Assembly: GCF_002160955.1 (NCBI RefSeq)
Contig: NZ_NFLN01000025.1
Span: 1 to 35,684, forward strand
Origin: Gemmiger sp. An120
Lineage (GTDB): Bacteria; Bacillota; Clostridia; Oscillospirales; Ruminococcaceae
Direction: 5' to 3'
Length of the DNA: 35,684 nt
Numbering within the stretch: the stretch's first letter is position 1; each line of letters opens with the position of its first letter. A program made the position numbers and the translations under genes. The notes under the pieces were generated by a model. That model worked only from the letters and a program-made list of their open reading frames with translations. It was not told where the DNA came from and ran no database searches. Positions 8,288-16,300 of this stretch are shown in pieces.

Positions 8288-9358
8288 TCAGAGCGAAGCC
8301 AGGGCGTCCAGACGTTTTTCCATGGCTTCGTAATAGATGCTGTAGGTAAGCGCGGTTTCCCGCGTGATGCGCTTTTGCTGGTACAGCCGCAGCAGGCTGG
8401 AATCCATGGAGCACATGCCCTCCGCCGCGCCGGTCTGGATGGCGGCGGCGATCTGGTGGGTCTTGGCCTCCCGGATCAGGTTGCGGATGGCGGGGTTGGT
8501 GTACATGACCTCAAAGGCCACCGTCTGGCCGCCGTCCACCGTGGGCACCAGCTGCTGGCTGATCACCGCCTGCAGCACCATGCTCAGCTGGATGCGCACC
8601 TGCGCCTGCTGGCTGGCCGGGAACACGTCCACGATCCGGTCCACGGTGTTGGCCGCGCCGGTGGTGTGCAGGGTGCTGAACAGCAGCTGGCCGGTCTCGG
8701 CGGCGGTCATGGCCACCTCGATGGTCTCATAATCCCGCATCTCGCCCAGCAGGATCACGTCCGGGCTTTCCCGCAGGGCGCTGCGCAGCGCGGCCAGATA
8801 GCTGGGCGCGTCGCTGCCGATCTCCCGCTGGGTCACGATGCAGCTGCCGTGCCGGTGGATATACTCGATGGGGTCTTCCATGGTGATGATATGGCCTTCC
8901 CGCCGGTGGTTGATCCGGTCGATCAGGCAGGCCAGAGTGGTGGACTTGCCGCTGCCCGCCGGGCCGGTGACCAGCACCAGGCCTTTCATCTTGTCGGCGG
9001 CGGCCAGCACCGAGGGCAGGATGCCCAGGGCCTCCGGGTCGGGCAGGCCGAACCGGATCACACGCAGCACCACCGCCAGCGAACCGCGCTGGTGCAGCAC
9101 GTTGGCCCGGAACCGCCCCATCTCCCGGATGGCAAAGGAAAAATCGTCGTCCGCATCCTCGGCGGCCACCCGCTCCGGGTTGCGGCCGCAGAGGGCATAG
9201 ATGTCCTCCACCAGGGCGCGGGTATCTTCCGGTTTCAGGGGTTCGCCTTCCCGGCGCTGCCGCCCGCTTACCTTATAGGTGAGCGGAAGGCCGGCAATAA
9301 AGAAAATATCCGAAGCGTTCAGCTGCAGCGCCCGCTGCAGGATGCTGGTGATATCCAT
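8288..9358 (-). CDS. pilT: PilT-type pilus ATPase
   Basis: A 356-residue hexameric secretion ATPase of the PilT/PilU class, which power retraction of type IV pili. Visible motifs: Walker A GPAGSGKST (132-140), Asp box ITMEDPIEYIH (158-168), Walker B VILLGEMRD (201-209), His box STLHT (228-232), and AIRNLIREAKTHQI near 290-303, a PilT hallmark. It lacks the long N-terminal domain and tetracysteine zinc site of PilB/GspE extension motors. GGAGG stands about 9 bases before the ATG. It is the only motor in this operon, so it either works with a PilB encoded elsewhere or drives a PilT-only machine. Confidence 0.93.
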   Translation of the reverse strand: MDITSILQRALQLNASDIFFIAGLPLTYKVSGRQRREGEPLKPEDTRALVEDIYALCGRNPERVAAEDADDDFSFAIREMGRFRANVLHQRGSLAVVLRVIRFGLPDPEALGILPSVLAAADKMKGLVLVTGPAGSGKSTTLACLIDRINHRREGHIITMEDPIEYIHRHGSCIVTQREIGSDAPSYLAALRSALRESPDVILLGEMRDYETIEVAMTAAETGQLLFSTLHTTGAANTVDRIVDVFPASQQAQVRIQLSMVLQAVISQQLVPTVDGGQTVAFEVMYTNPAIRNLIREAKTHQIAAAIQTGAAEGMCSMDSSLLRLYQQKRITRETALTYSIYYEAMEKRLDALASL

Positions 9359-9382
9359 AGTCTGCTTCCTCCCCTGTCTGTA

Positions 9383-9799
9383 TCAGAAACTGCCGTCCCA
9401 CAAGTCCAGGCTTTCGTCCGCCTGCCAGCTCTGGCTCAGTTTCCAGGTATCGATCCGCCAGCCGTCGCCCGTCAGGGCCAGGCGTACCGTCAGGCGCCGG
9501 CCTTCCTCCCCTTCGATCACGGTCTGGACAAAGCCGGGCGTACTCATGTCCACCTGGCCGGGCAGTTCTGTATCCGTCGCCAAAGCTTCATCCGCTTCGG
9601 CCAGCCAGCGCCAGGCCTCATTTTCACAGGCTGCGTCCAGCGCAAACCGGTCCAGCGCCCGCTGGGCCAGCGCCCGGTCGGCCCGGGCGGTGGAAAACGC
9701 CAGCACCGCCAGCACCGCCAGGCATACCGCCACCACGGTGATCAGCAGCGTCAGCGCGCCGGAGCGCACCGGCATATGGGTATGTTCTCTCTGCCGCAT
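9383..9799 (-). CDS. Small single-helix protein, pseudopilin-like (unknown)
   Basis: A 138-residue protein with one strong hydrophobic helix near residues 15-38 (ALTLLITVVAVCLAVLAVL) and a soluble remainder containing LTVRLALTGDGWRIDTWKL, which looks beta-rich. The layout (short basic start, helix, Ala/Arg/Leu amphipathic stretch, globular end) resembles pilins and minor pseudopilins, but no canonical prepilin cleavage site (Gly/Ala then Phe with Glu at +5) is visible. AAAGGAG lies about 12 bases before the ATG. It sits between a pseudopilin-like gene and pilT, so a role in the same envelope machine is inferred from context only. Confidence 0.75.
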   Translation of the reverse strand: MRQREHTHMPVRSGALTLLITVVAVCLAVLAVLAFSTARADRALAQRALDRFALDAACENEAWRWLAEADEALATDTELPGQVDMSTPGFVQTVIEGEEGRRLTVRLALTGDGWRIDTWKLSQSWQADESLDLWDGSF

Positions 9800-9817
9800 C
9801 CGGGGCCACTCCTTTCC

Positions 9818-9834
9818 GGCCGGTCAGTCCGGCC
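9818..9834 (-). other. Hairpin across the stop codon of the pseudopilin-like gene
   Basis: The arms GGCCGG (9818-9823) and CCGGCC (9829-9834) pair around a 5-base loop that contains the stop codon. There is no T-tract, so it is more likely an mRNA stability or processing element than a terminator. Confidence 0.5.
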
Positions 9835-10222
9835 AATAGCGAACAAATTCCAGGCTGCACACGCTCTCCCGCTCTTCGGTGAGCACCTCCAGATGCAGGG
9901 TGACGGTCCGGCCATAGTTCTCCGGTTCCTGGATGGTGTACAGCCGCAGCAGATAGTCCTCGCCGCTGGGGCCGGTGCGGGTCACCTCGCCGCCGTCACC
10001 GTCCACCCCGGCCAGCTGGCAGAAGTCGGTCTCGTCCGCGGCGGCATACCACTCCTCGCTGATATCCTGGGTCAGACGCTGGGCGTCGGTCAGGCGGCGG
10101 GCCTCCAGCGCCTGGGTACGGGCGGCGCTGAAAAGCTGGGCCAGCACGGCGGTGAGCGCCAGCAAAAATACAGTCAGCAGCAGGCATTCCACATAGAATG
10201 CCGTGGATCGGCGTCGGGTCAT
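9824..10222 (-). CDS. Pseudopilin-like small membrane protein
   Basis: The start is at ATG 10222, inside the ATGA overlap with the stop of the upstream gene and preceded by GGAGGAGGT, giving 132 residues; a longer upstream extension would run through that gene. After MTRRRST comes a hydrophobic helix FYVECLLLTVFLLALTAVLA. A Glu placed like the conserved Glu5 of type IV pilins makes it the best prepilin candidate of the operon, though the residue before the helix is not a standard Gly. The soluble part includes DAQRLTQDISEEWYAA and ends EFVRYWPD. Translational coupling to the DUF4860-like gene suggests the two products act together. Confidence 0.78.
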   Translation of the reverse strand: MTRRRSTAFYVECLLLTVFLLALTAVLAQLFSAARTQALEARRLTDAQRLTQDISEEWYAAADETDFCQLAGVDGDGGEVTRTGPSGEDYLLRLYTIQEPENYGRTVTLHLEVLTEERESVCSLEFVRYWPD

Positions 10223-10686
10223 GCGGCACCTCCTCCGGCGCTGCGCAGCGCCGCATCGGCCGTTTTGCCGTCCACCGTCACCCGCAGCAGCGTCGAGCAC
10301 GCCCACTGGGCCGAAAAACTCTCCGCCTGGGCCACCGGCTGGGCGGCAGCAGGATCGGTGGCGGCGTCGGCGGCGCAGAGCTGCTCCACCAGCCAGCCGT
10401 CAGACAGATAGATCCGGGTCTCATAGCCGCTTTCCCGGTCGGCCAGGATCAGCATATCCCCCTCGGGGCCCTCCTCCACCCGCACGGCGCCGGCGGCATC
10501 GCTGGAGCGCACGCGGGTGACCAGATAGCCCAGGGTGGCGCGCACCTGGTCGTTGGCACTGCGGCTGGCCGCCAGGCGGCCGTACAGCCCGGCGCCCAGG
10601 GCGGTAAGCCAGAGGATGCACCCCAGCATCAGCGCGAACAGCGCCAGGGAAAAGGCCGGGGTTGCCCGGTCGGCAGATCGTTGCAT
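10219..10686 (-). CDS. DUF4860-like pilin-related protein
   Basis: A 155-residue protein with one N-terminal helix (FSLALFALMLGCILWLTALGAGLYG, residues 12-36), then VRATLGYLVTRVRSSDAAGAV and a beta-rich part with MLILADRESGYETRIYLSDGWL. This pattern (helix, YLVTRVR-type segment, then strands) is what I recall of DUF4860 proteins found beside pilus genes in gut Clostridia; the assignment is from memory of the family. AAAGGAGGG is 8 bases before the ATG. Its stop overlaps the next start. The role is unknown; a minor pilin or assembly factor is plausible. Confidence 0.78.
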   Translation of the reverse strand: MQRSADRATPAFSLALFALMLGCILWLTALGAGLYGRLAASRSANDQVRATLGYLVTRVRSSDAAGAVRVEEGPEGDMLILADRESGYETRIYLSDGWLVEQLCAADAATDPAAAQPVAQAESFSAQWACSTLLRVTVDGKTADAALRSAGGGAA

Positions 10687-10706
10687 GGGGACGCCCTCCT
10701 TTCTCG

Positions 10707-10727
10707 GTTCCGGCCCTTGCGGGCCGG
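10707..10727 (-). other. Intercistronic hairpin in the pilus-like operon
   Basis: The arms CCGGCCC (10710-10716) and GGGCCGG (10721-10727) pair around TTGC, immediately after the stop of the 108-residue protein and before the RBS of the DUF4860-like gene. No T-tract follows on the minus strand. Confidence 0.5.
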
Positions 10728-11054
10728 TTATTTCAGCAGAATGGTGACCTGCGGCGGCAGATTGGAGGCAAACGCCTCATACACCACGATATAACGGTCG
10801 TGGTTGATCCGCAGGCCGTAATGGTCGGTCAGATAGTCCAGGCTTTCGGGGTAATAGCCCTCCACCGCGTAGCACTGGACCGCGCTGCGCAGCACGGCGT
10901 TTTTCAGCGCGTCAGCCCCCTGACCGGACAGGTCGGCGCCGATGCGGCCGGCGCCCCAGGCGCAGGCCACCGCCACCAGCGCTGCCGCCAGCAAAACCAG
11001 CAGCACGCGGCGAAGCAGCCGCAGGCGGGACAAAAATGGTTTGTCGTGGTACAT
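10728..11054 (-). CDS. Small single-helix envelope protein (unknown)
   Basis: A 108-residue protein: basic N terminus (LSRLRLLRR), a helix LVLLAAALVAVACAWGAG near residues 18-36, then a short soluble domain with AVQCYAVEGYYPESLDYLTDHYGL. The ALKNAVLRSAVQCYAVEGYYP segment is like the start of a type II/IV pseudopilin globular domain, where 'Y...G.YP' is common (GspG-type). Pilin relationship is therefore likely but unproven. It lies 12 bases after pilC and 41 bases before the DUF4860-like gene, with an intercistronic hairpin in the second gap. Confidence 0.78.
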   Translation of the reverse strand: MYHDKPFLSRLRLLRRVLLVLLAAALVAVACAWGAGRIGADLSGQGADALKNAVLRSAVQCYAVEGYYPESLDYLTDHYGLRINHDRYIVVYEAFASNLPPQVTILLK

Positions 11055-11066
11055 CCCCGCGCCCCC

Positions 11067-12110
11067 TTATCCCACTGTGCCCAGAATACCGATCAGCGGC
11101 AGCATCACCGACAGCAGGGTGACGCCCACCGCCACGGTGAGGAACGCCGCCAGCGCCGGTTCCACCCGGTCCACCACCCGGTCCATCTCGTCGTCCGCGT
11201 CCTGGGTGAACAGCTCGGTCAGGCGGGCCAGCACCGGCTCGGTTTTGCCGCTGCGCTCACCGCTGAGCAGCATCCGGGCGTAGAGCGGCTCGAACAGTTT
11301 CTGGTCATGCACTGCGGTGCCAAGGCCAGCCCCCGCGGCCATCTGGGCCCGGGCGGCGGCAATGCCCTTGTGCAGCTGCTCATGATCCACCATACCCTCA
11401 GCGGCCTCCATGGCGGTGTCCGCGTCCAGGCCGCTGGCAATGAAGATATCCAGCGCACCCGCCAGCTGGGCCACCGCCAGTTTGCGGCTGGCCGGAGCGG
11501 TAAAGGGCAGACGCTGGAACACCCGGCTGAGCACCGCGCGGCCCGCGGCACGGCGGCCGAGCACCGCGCCCGCCGCCACCAGTACCGCCAGCACCAGCGT
11601 GACGGCCAGCGCCACGCCGCCCACCCAGTAGGCCAGGCGGATATAGCCGTAGCTGCTGGTGGACAGATCCCCCACCAGCCCTTCGTATACGCCCTGGAAC
11701 ACCGGCAGCACCCGGATCACCAGCACCGCCAGAATCGCCGCCATCAGCCCCAGCAGCACCGCCGGATATACCACCGCGCTGCGCAGCTTTTTCTGCAGCC
11801 GCGCCTGGGAGGCATAGTACCGGGCCAGGCTGTTCAGCACCGCTTCGGTGCGGCCGGCCTTTTCACCGGCGGCGATCATCCGCACCGCGTAGGCAGGCAC
11901 CACGCCGGTTTTTTCCATCGCGTCGGACAGGCTGTCCCCCAGCAGAAGGGCCTTGTACAGGGTTTGGGCCGTCTGCTTGAACAGGCCGTCCTCGCTGTCC
12001 TCGCACAGCAGGCCGGCGGCCTCGTCCGGCTGGATGCCCGCCCCCAGCAGCAGGGCCAGATTTTCGCACAGGGCGCTGACTGCCAGCGCGCCAAGTTCCT
12101 GTTTCGCCAT
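11067..12110 (-). CDS. pilC: PilC/GspF-type inner-membrane platform protein
   Basis: A 347-residue type II secretion F family protein, the membrane platform that couples the cytoplasmic ATPase to pilin assembly. It shows two T2SSF domains: the first near residues 10-130 (LALLLGAGIQPDEAAGLL, MIAAGEKAGRTEAVLNSLARYY), the second near 205-330 (LDIFIASGLDADTAMEAAE, LLSGERSGKTEPVLARL). Helices lie at about 113-134, 160-190 and 318-340. Length is slightly short of the usual 400 residues. AAAGGAAGAGG precedes the ATG. It pairs with the PilT-type ATPase in this operon. Confidence 0.92.
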   Translation of the reverse strand: MAKQELGALAVSALCENLALLLGAGIQPDEAAGLLCEDSEDGLFKQTAQTLYKALLLGDSLSDAMEKTGVVPAYAVRMIAAGEKAGRTEAVLNSLARYYASQARLQKKLRSAVVYPAVLLGLMAAILAVLVIRVLPVFQGVYEGLVGDLSTSSYGYIRLAYWVGGVALAVTLVLAVLVAAGAVLGRRAAGRAVLSRVFQRLPFTAPASRKLAVAQLAGALDIFIASGLDADTAMEAAEGMVDHEQLHKGIAAARAQMAAGAGLGTAVHDQKLFEPLYARMLLSGERSGKTEPVLARLTELFTQDADDEMDRVVDRVEPALAAFLTVAVGVTLLSVMLPLIGILGTVG

Positions 12111-12137
12111 GATGCCTCTTCCTTTCCTGTATCCTGC

Positions 12138-12159
12138 ACGGCGGGCGCGGGCCCGCCGT
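12138..12159 (-). other. Intercistronic hairpin between transglutaminase lipoprotein and pilC
   Basis: A perfect 9-bp stem (ACGGCGGGC with GCCCGCCGT) around GCGG overlaps the last base of the lipoprotein stop codon. It is not followed by a T-tract, so read-through into pilC is expected. Confidence 0.5.
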
Positions 12160-13112
12160 CAGTAGGTCTTGTAATCCCGGTAGTTGCTGCCGTCCCCGAT
12201 GAACGCGCTGCTGGCGCCGCCGGCCGCAAAGGTCAGGTCCACCCGCGTCCAGGTCTCCTTGTCCACCTCGATCTTGACGGTGATCCAGCCGGTCTCTTTC
12301 AGCCAGATCATATTCCAGGCGTGGTACAGATCGTTGGGGGCCACATAGCCGGTGATCACCTTGGTGGGAATCCCCTGGCTGCGCAGCATCGCCGCCGCCA
12401 GCACCGCGTAGTCGATGCAGATGCCCTTGCCGGTGGCCAGCGTTTCATCCGCGTCGGAGAGATAGCCGGTGCCGATGCTCTCCGCCTTGGGGGTATCGTA
12501 CTTGATGTGCTTTACAATATAATCGTATACAGCGGCCACTGCCCCGGCCTCATTTTCCGCCGAGGCGGCCAGATCCCCCGCCAGCGCCACGCAGTCGTCA
12601 TCGGCGGCGTAGTGCACATAGCAGCTGGGCCGCAGAAAGGGCTCGAATTCGCTGGCCAGCTGCACCTGTTCGGTGCGGGCGTATTTTTCGGTGTACTGGG
12701 TGTCGGCCACGTTCTCCATCACCCGGAAGGTATAGCTGCCGCTGCCGCTTTGCAGCGGGCAGACGATGGGGGTACCGTCCCCGGGCAGGTCGTAGTTGTA
12801 CTTCACATCCCCGAACACCACCTGGAATTTCAGCCGCTTGGCGCTCCGGGCGCTCAGGGCCACATAGCCTTCGCTCAGGTGGCTGGTATCCAGCAGGCAG
12901 TCGCTGCCGCCGGTAGCGGCCGCCGGGTCAAAGGCGGCGTCCGCCATGGGCGGGGGCTGGTAGCCGGCGGCGGGGGTGTCTTCCTCGGTCAGGCTGCTGC
13001 CGGCGGACAGGGAGGCCGCGGGCGGGCTGCTCTGCCCCGGGGCGGAACCGGAACCGCAGCCCGCCAGCAATATATACGCCGCCAGCAGCCCGGCGATCCA
13101 TCTGCGCTGCAT
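12159..13112 (-). CDS. Transglutaminase-like lipoprotein
   Basis: A 317-residue lipoprotein: lipobox LLAGC puts the lipidated Cys near residue 19, followed by a Ser/Pro-rich linker. The C-terminal half is a transglutaminase/protease-like domain with Cys232 in GKGICIDYA, His264 in YHAWN and Asp292 in RVDLTF, a complete Cys-His-Asp triad. Such extracytoplasmic domains cross-link, hydrolyse or bind proteins; the activity here is unknown. AAAGGAGGAA stands 9 bases before the ATG and a promoter lies about 50 bases upstream, so this is the first gene of the pilus-like operon. A surface protein-modifying enzyme leading a pilus-type operon could process or cross-link the pilin-like products (inference). 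Confidence 0.88.
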   Translation of the reverse strand: MQRRWIAGLLAAYILLAGCGSGSAPGQSSPPAASLSAGSSLTEEDTPAAGYQPPPMADAAFDPAAATGGSDCLLDTSHLSEGYVALSARSAKRLKFQVVFGDVKYNYDLPGDGTPIVCPLQSGSGSYTFRVMENVADTQYTEKYARTEQVQLASEFEPFLRPSCYVHYAADDDCVALAGDLAASAENEAGAVAAVYDYIVKHIKYDTPKAESIGTGYLSDADETLATGKGICIDYAVLAAAMLRSQGIPTKVITGYVAPNDLYHAWNMIWLKETGWITVKIEVDKETWTRVDLTFAAGGASSAFIGDGSNYRDYKTY

Positions 13113-13164
13113 TCCGATTCCTCCTTTTCCCGGCCGGGCATGTCCGCCTGCCGTTATTCATTTC

Positions 13165-13194
13165 ATTATAGGAAAGATTCCGCAAAAAGTAAAG
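13165..13194 (-). promoter_or_regulatory. Promoter of the transglutaminase/pilus-like operon
   Basis: On the minus strand TTTACT (13189-13194) and a perfect TATAAT (13165-13170) are 18 bp apart. The start point would be near 13157, giving a leader of about 45 bases with a strong RBS. Confidence 0.7.
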
Positions 13195-13220
13195 GGCAGC
13201 CGCCGGCCGCCCCCGCCCTG

Positions 13221-13267
13221 CCGGCAGCGCGGAAAACCGCTTCAAAGCGGCATTTTCGCGCTGCCGG
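13221..13267. terminator. 47-bp imperfect palindrome between the c-di-GMP gene and the pilus-like operon
   Basis: Outer arms CCGGCAGCGCG (13221-13231) and CGCGCTGCCGG (13257-13267) match perfectly. Inside are AAAA/TTTT and CCGCTT/AGCGG pairs around CAA. It could fold into one long hairpin and end transcription from the GGDEF-EAL gene, but no T-tract follows, so a protein-binding or REP-like role is also possible. Confidence 0.55.
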
Positions 13268-13295
13268 ATTCGCAGGTTAACCCCACAGGCGGAAG

Positions 13296-13322
13296 GCCCG
13301 CCGGCAGTCTGTTCCGGCGGGC
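13296..13322 (-). other. Hairpin just downstream of the GGDEF-EAL gene
   Basis: The arms GCCCGCCGG (13296-13304) and CCGGCGGGC (13314-13322) form a perfect 9-bp stem seven bases beyond the stop codon. It is not followed by a run of T, so a 3'-end stabiliser is as likely as a terminator. Confidence 0.5.
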
Positions 13323-13329
13323 CCGTAGG

Positions 13330-16300
13330 TCAGGATTCGGCGGGCGGGTGCTCCAGCGTGCCGCCCTGCGGATCGGTCACGCGGAAGATTCGGTACTGGT
13401 TCTTGCCCCGCCGCTTGGCTTCGTAGAGGGCCGCGTCGGCATTGGCCAGCAGGGTATCGTAATCCTCCCCGTCGGCCGGATACAGGGACGCGCCGATGCT
13501 GCCCATGATCTGATAGCGGGTCTCCCCGTTGCGGTAGGGATTGCGGAACATGGTGCAGAGCCGGTCCAGCCGGTTTTCCAGCACCTCCCGGGTCATGTTG
13601 GAGACAAAGACCACAAACTCGTCCCCGCCGTAGCGGGCCACCACGTCCGAGTGGCGGAACACGCCCAGAATCCGCTGGGCAATGCAGCGCAGAATGTCGT
13701 CCCCCACCATGTGGCCCAGGGTGTCGTTGGCCTTTTTGAAATCATCCACGTCGATAAACACCAGCGCCCCGTATGCCGACTGTTTCTCGGCCAGCTGACG
13801 GCGCACATGGCGTTCAAAATAGGTGCGGTTGTACAGGCCGGTCAGGCCGTCCCGGTTGGCTTTCTCTTTCCAGCGGGCCACCTCGCTGCGCCAGCTGCCG
13901 GTGTTGACCAGCACGCCCCGGATCACCGGCCCGTCCGGCCCGTTCTCCCGGTGTATGTGAACCTCCATCCACTCATACCGGCCATCGGACACGCAGAAAC
14001 GCAGCGCGCCTTCCGCCCAGGGCGCCTCCTGCCGGGCACAGCGGCCCAGCATATCAAAGAATTCCTCTTCGTCGTTTTCGTTCAGCACGCCCGATCCGCG
14101 CACAAACGCGGCGGCGTCCGGGTACTCGGTAACACCCGCCATAACCGGGGAGAACGGATCCGAGAACCGGATGCTGCCGGTCTCCGGCCGGTACAGGAAG
14201 GTAACAATGCTGGCGGGGCGGGAACCCTCGCCGCCCTGCATGCGGGGATCCAGCAGCGCCCCTTCCGTGTCCACACAGCGCAGCCGGCCATCCTGCCAGG
14301 CGGTCTGCTCAAACTCTTCCACCGGCATGGGGCGGAAGAACACATAGCCCTGCACAATGTCGCAGGCGGAACGGCGCAGATGCCGGGCCTGCTGCAGGTT
14401 GTCCACCCCTTCGGCCACGGTGGTGATGTGCAGTTTGCCCGCCATCTTTAAGATGGATTCCACCACGCAGCGGCCCCGGGTAGAATCGTTGGTGCCCACA
14501 AAAAAGCTGCGGTCCAGCTTGATGGTGTCCACGTTCAGCTGATTGAGCATCCCCAGGGAGGAATACCCGGAGCCAAAATCATCCAGTGAACAGCTGAACC
14601 CGGCCTCGTGCATCCGGTCGATCAGCTGGCGCACCCCGTCCGGGTCATCCAGCAGGATGGTCTCGGTCAGTTCAAACTCGATCAGCCCCCGGTCCACCCG
14701 GTACCGGTCCCGGATACGGCGGCAGCGATCCAGGAAACCCGGGATCTCCAGATTCTGGCGGGAGAGGTTCACCGAAATGGTGCACAGCTCCCGTCCCTCG
14801 TCCTTCCAGCGGGCCAGCAGGCAGCAGACCTGTTCAAAGATAAACTGATCCAGCCGGGTGATCATCCGGTATTTTTCAAACACCGGCACAAATACCGCCG
14901 GCGACAGCATTCCCTTGGTGGGGTGCTGCCAGCGGATCAGCGCCTCCGCGCCGGCCACCCGCCGGTCTTCCAGGCGCACCTTGGGCTGGAAATACACCCG
15001 GAAATCCCCCGCCTGCAGCGAGGCGTCCAGCCGGTTGACCAGCTCCTTTTCCCGCAGCTGGGTGCGCTGCCATTCCGCGTCGTAGAAGGTACAGCCGCCC
15101 TCCACCGCCGCGCCGGTTTTGCGGGCGGTGCTGCTGCGCTCCTGCATGGCGGCCACGTCGGTTTTCTCCGGGGCGGCCATATCCGCGCCGAAGCGCAGTT
15201 CCAGGTAGTAGGGATCTTCCCGGCCCTGGTTGAAGGCATTGGCCTTGTGGTACATCTCCCGCAGGCGGCGCCCGATCTCCTCCCGGTCCTGCCCTTCCAG
15301 CAGCAGATAAAACAGATCGGCCGAGGCCCGGGCCAGCAGTTCGCCGGGATGCAGGCAGCTCTGCATGGTGCGGTACAGATGGCACAAGGTGCGGTTGCCC
15401 TCCTCGGTGCCGAAAATATTGTTGATCAGCTTGAAGCCCTGCATATCCGCCGATACCAGGGTATAGTTGCTGCTTTTTTTGAGCAGGCGGGCTGCCTCGC
15501 TGCGGAAACGGGTATCGCTCATACCACCGGTGACGGGGTCCACAAAGGCCATGTATTCCAGGCTGGCCTGATACCCGCGGCGCAGCAGGACCACCGTAAG
15601 CAGCACACCGCCGAAGATGGCGATAATCAGCACGGTAAGCCACAGGTTGCTCTGCACCAAGGAGGAAACATCCTTGCTGAGCAGATCCGCCGGGATCATG
15701 GTAAGCACATACCATTCGTTGGCGGTAAGCGGAATGTAGCTGACCATTACCGCACTGTTGCTGCCGCGCACGGTCGCCACGCCGGCCTTGCCTGCATGCA
15801 TGTCCTCGGACATCTGGTCCAACTGCCGCTTCTCACTTTCGGTGCCGTTTTCCCACACATCCCGCAGCGTGCCGGACATTTCGTTGCCCTCCCCGGCAGC
15901 CAGCAGTTCACCGTCCCGGGTCACCACCCGGGAGGTGCCTTCGCCGTTGAAGCTCTGGCCGGAGAGCATGCGGGTAAGCAGGCTGCCGCTCTTGACCCCC
16001 AGCAAAACCGGATCTTCCCTGGTTTCACCGGCGGCATAGTAAATGCCCAGTTCCGGTTCCCGGGACATGATCAGCCGGGCCTGGCCGGGCTGGATCATAT
16101 CCTCCCCGGCCAGCGAGGAACTGCGCCAGCTGATCCAGGCTTCCGCGTCTTCCACGTTCTCCGCCAGGCACAGTTCGTCAAAGCCGGCCACCGACTCTTT
16201 GCGGGTGATAAATTCCGGCAGCGCCTCCGGCCCCAGCAGCACGGCACTGTCCCGGATGATATTCAGGCTTTCGATGGACTGGGCGATCCGCGCATCGATC

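Noticed and set aside
8271-8414. N-terminal extension of the BTAD regulator
   Set aside because: It would overlap the end of pilT in another frame and lacks an RBS, while the ATG at 8270 has GGGAGGG at the right distance.
10223-10306. Upstream extension of the pseudopilin-like gene
   Set aside because: The extra residues are arginine-rich antisense-like sequence inside the DUF4860-like gene; the ATGA overlap at 10219-10222 with a strong RBS marks the real start.
8375-13280. Long plus-strand frames of 678 and 872 residues opposite the pilus-like operon
   Set aside because: His/Gln/Gly-rich compositions typical of antisense shadows, no family motifs, and they run across several well-supported minus-strand genes.
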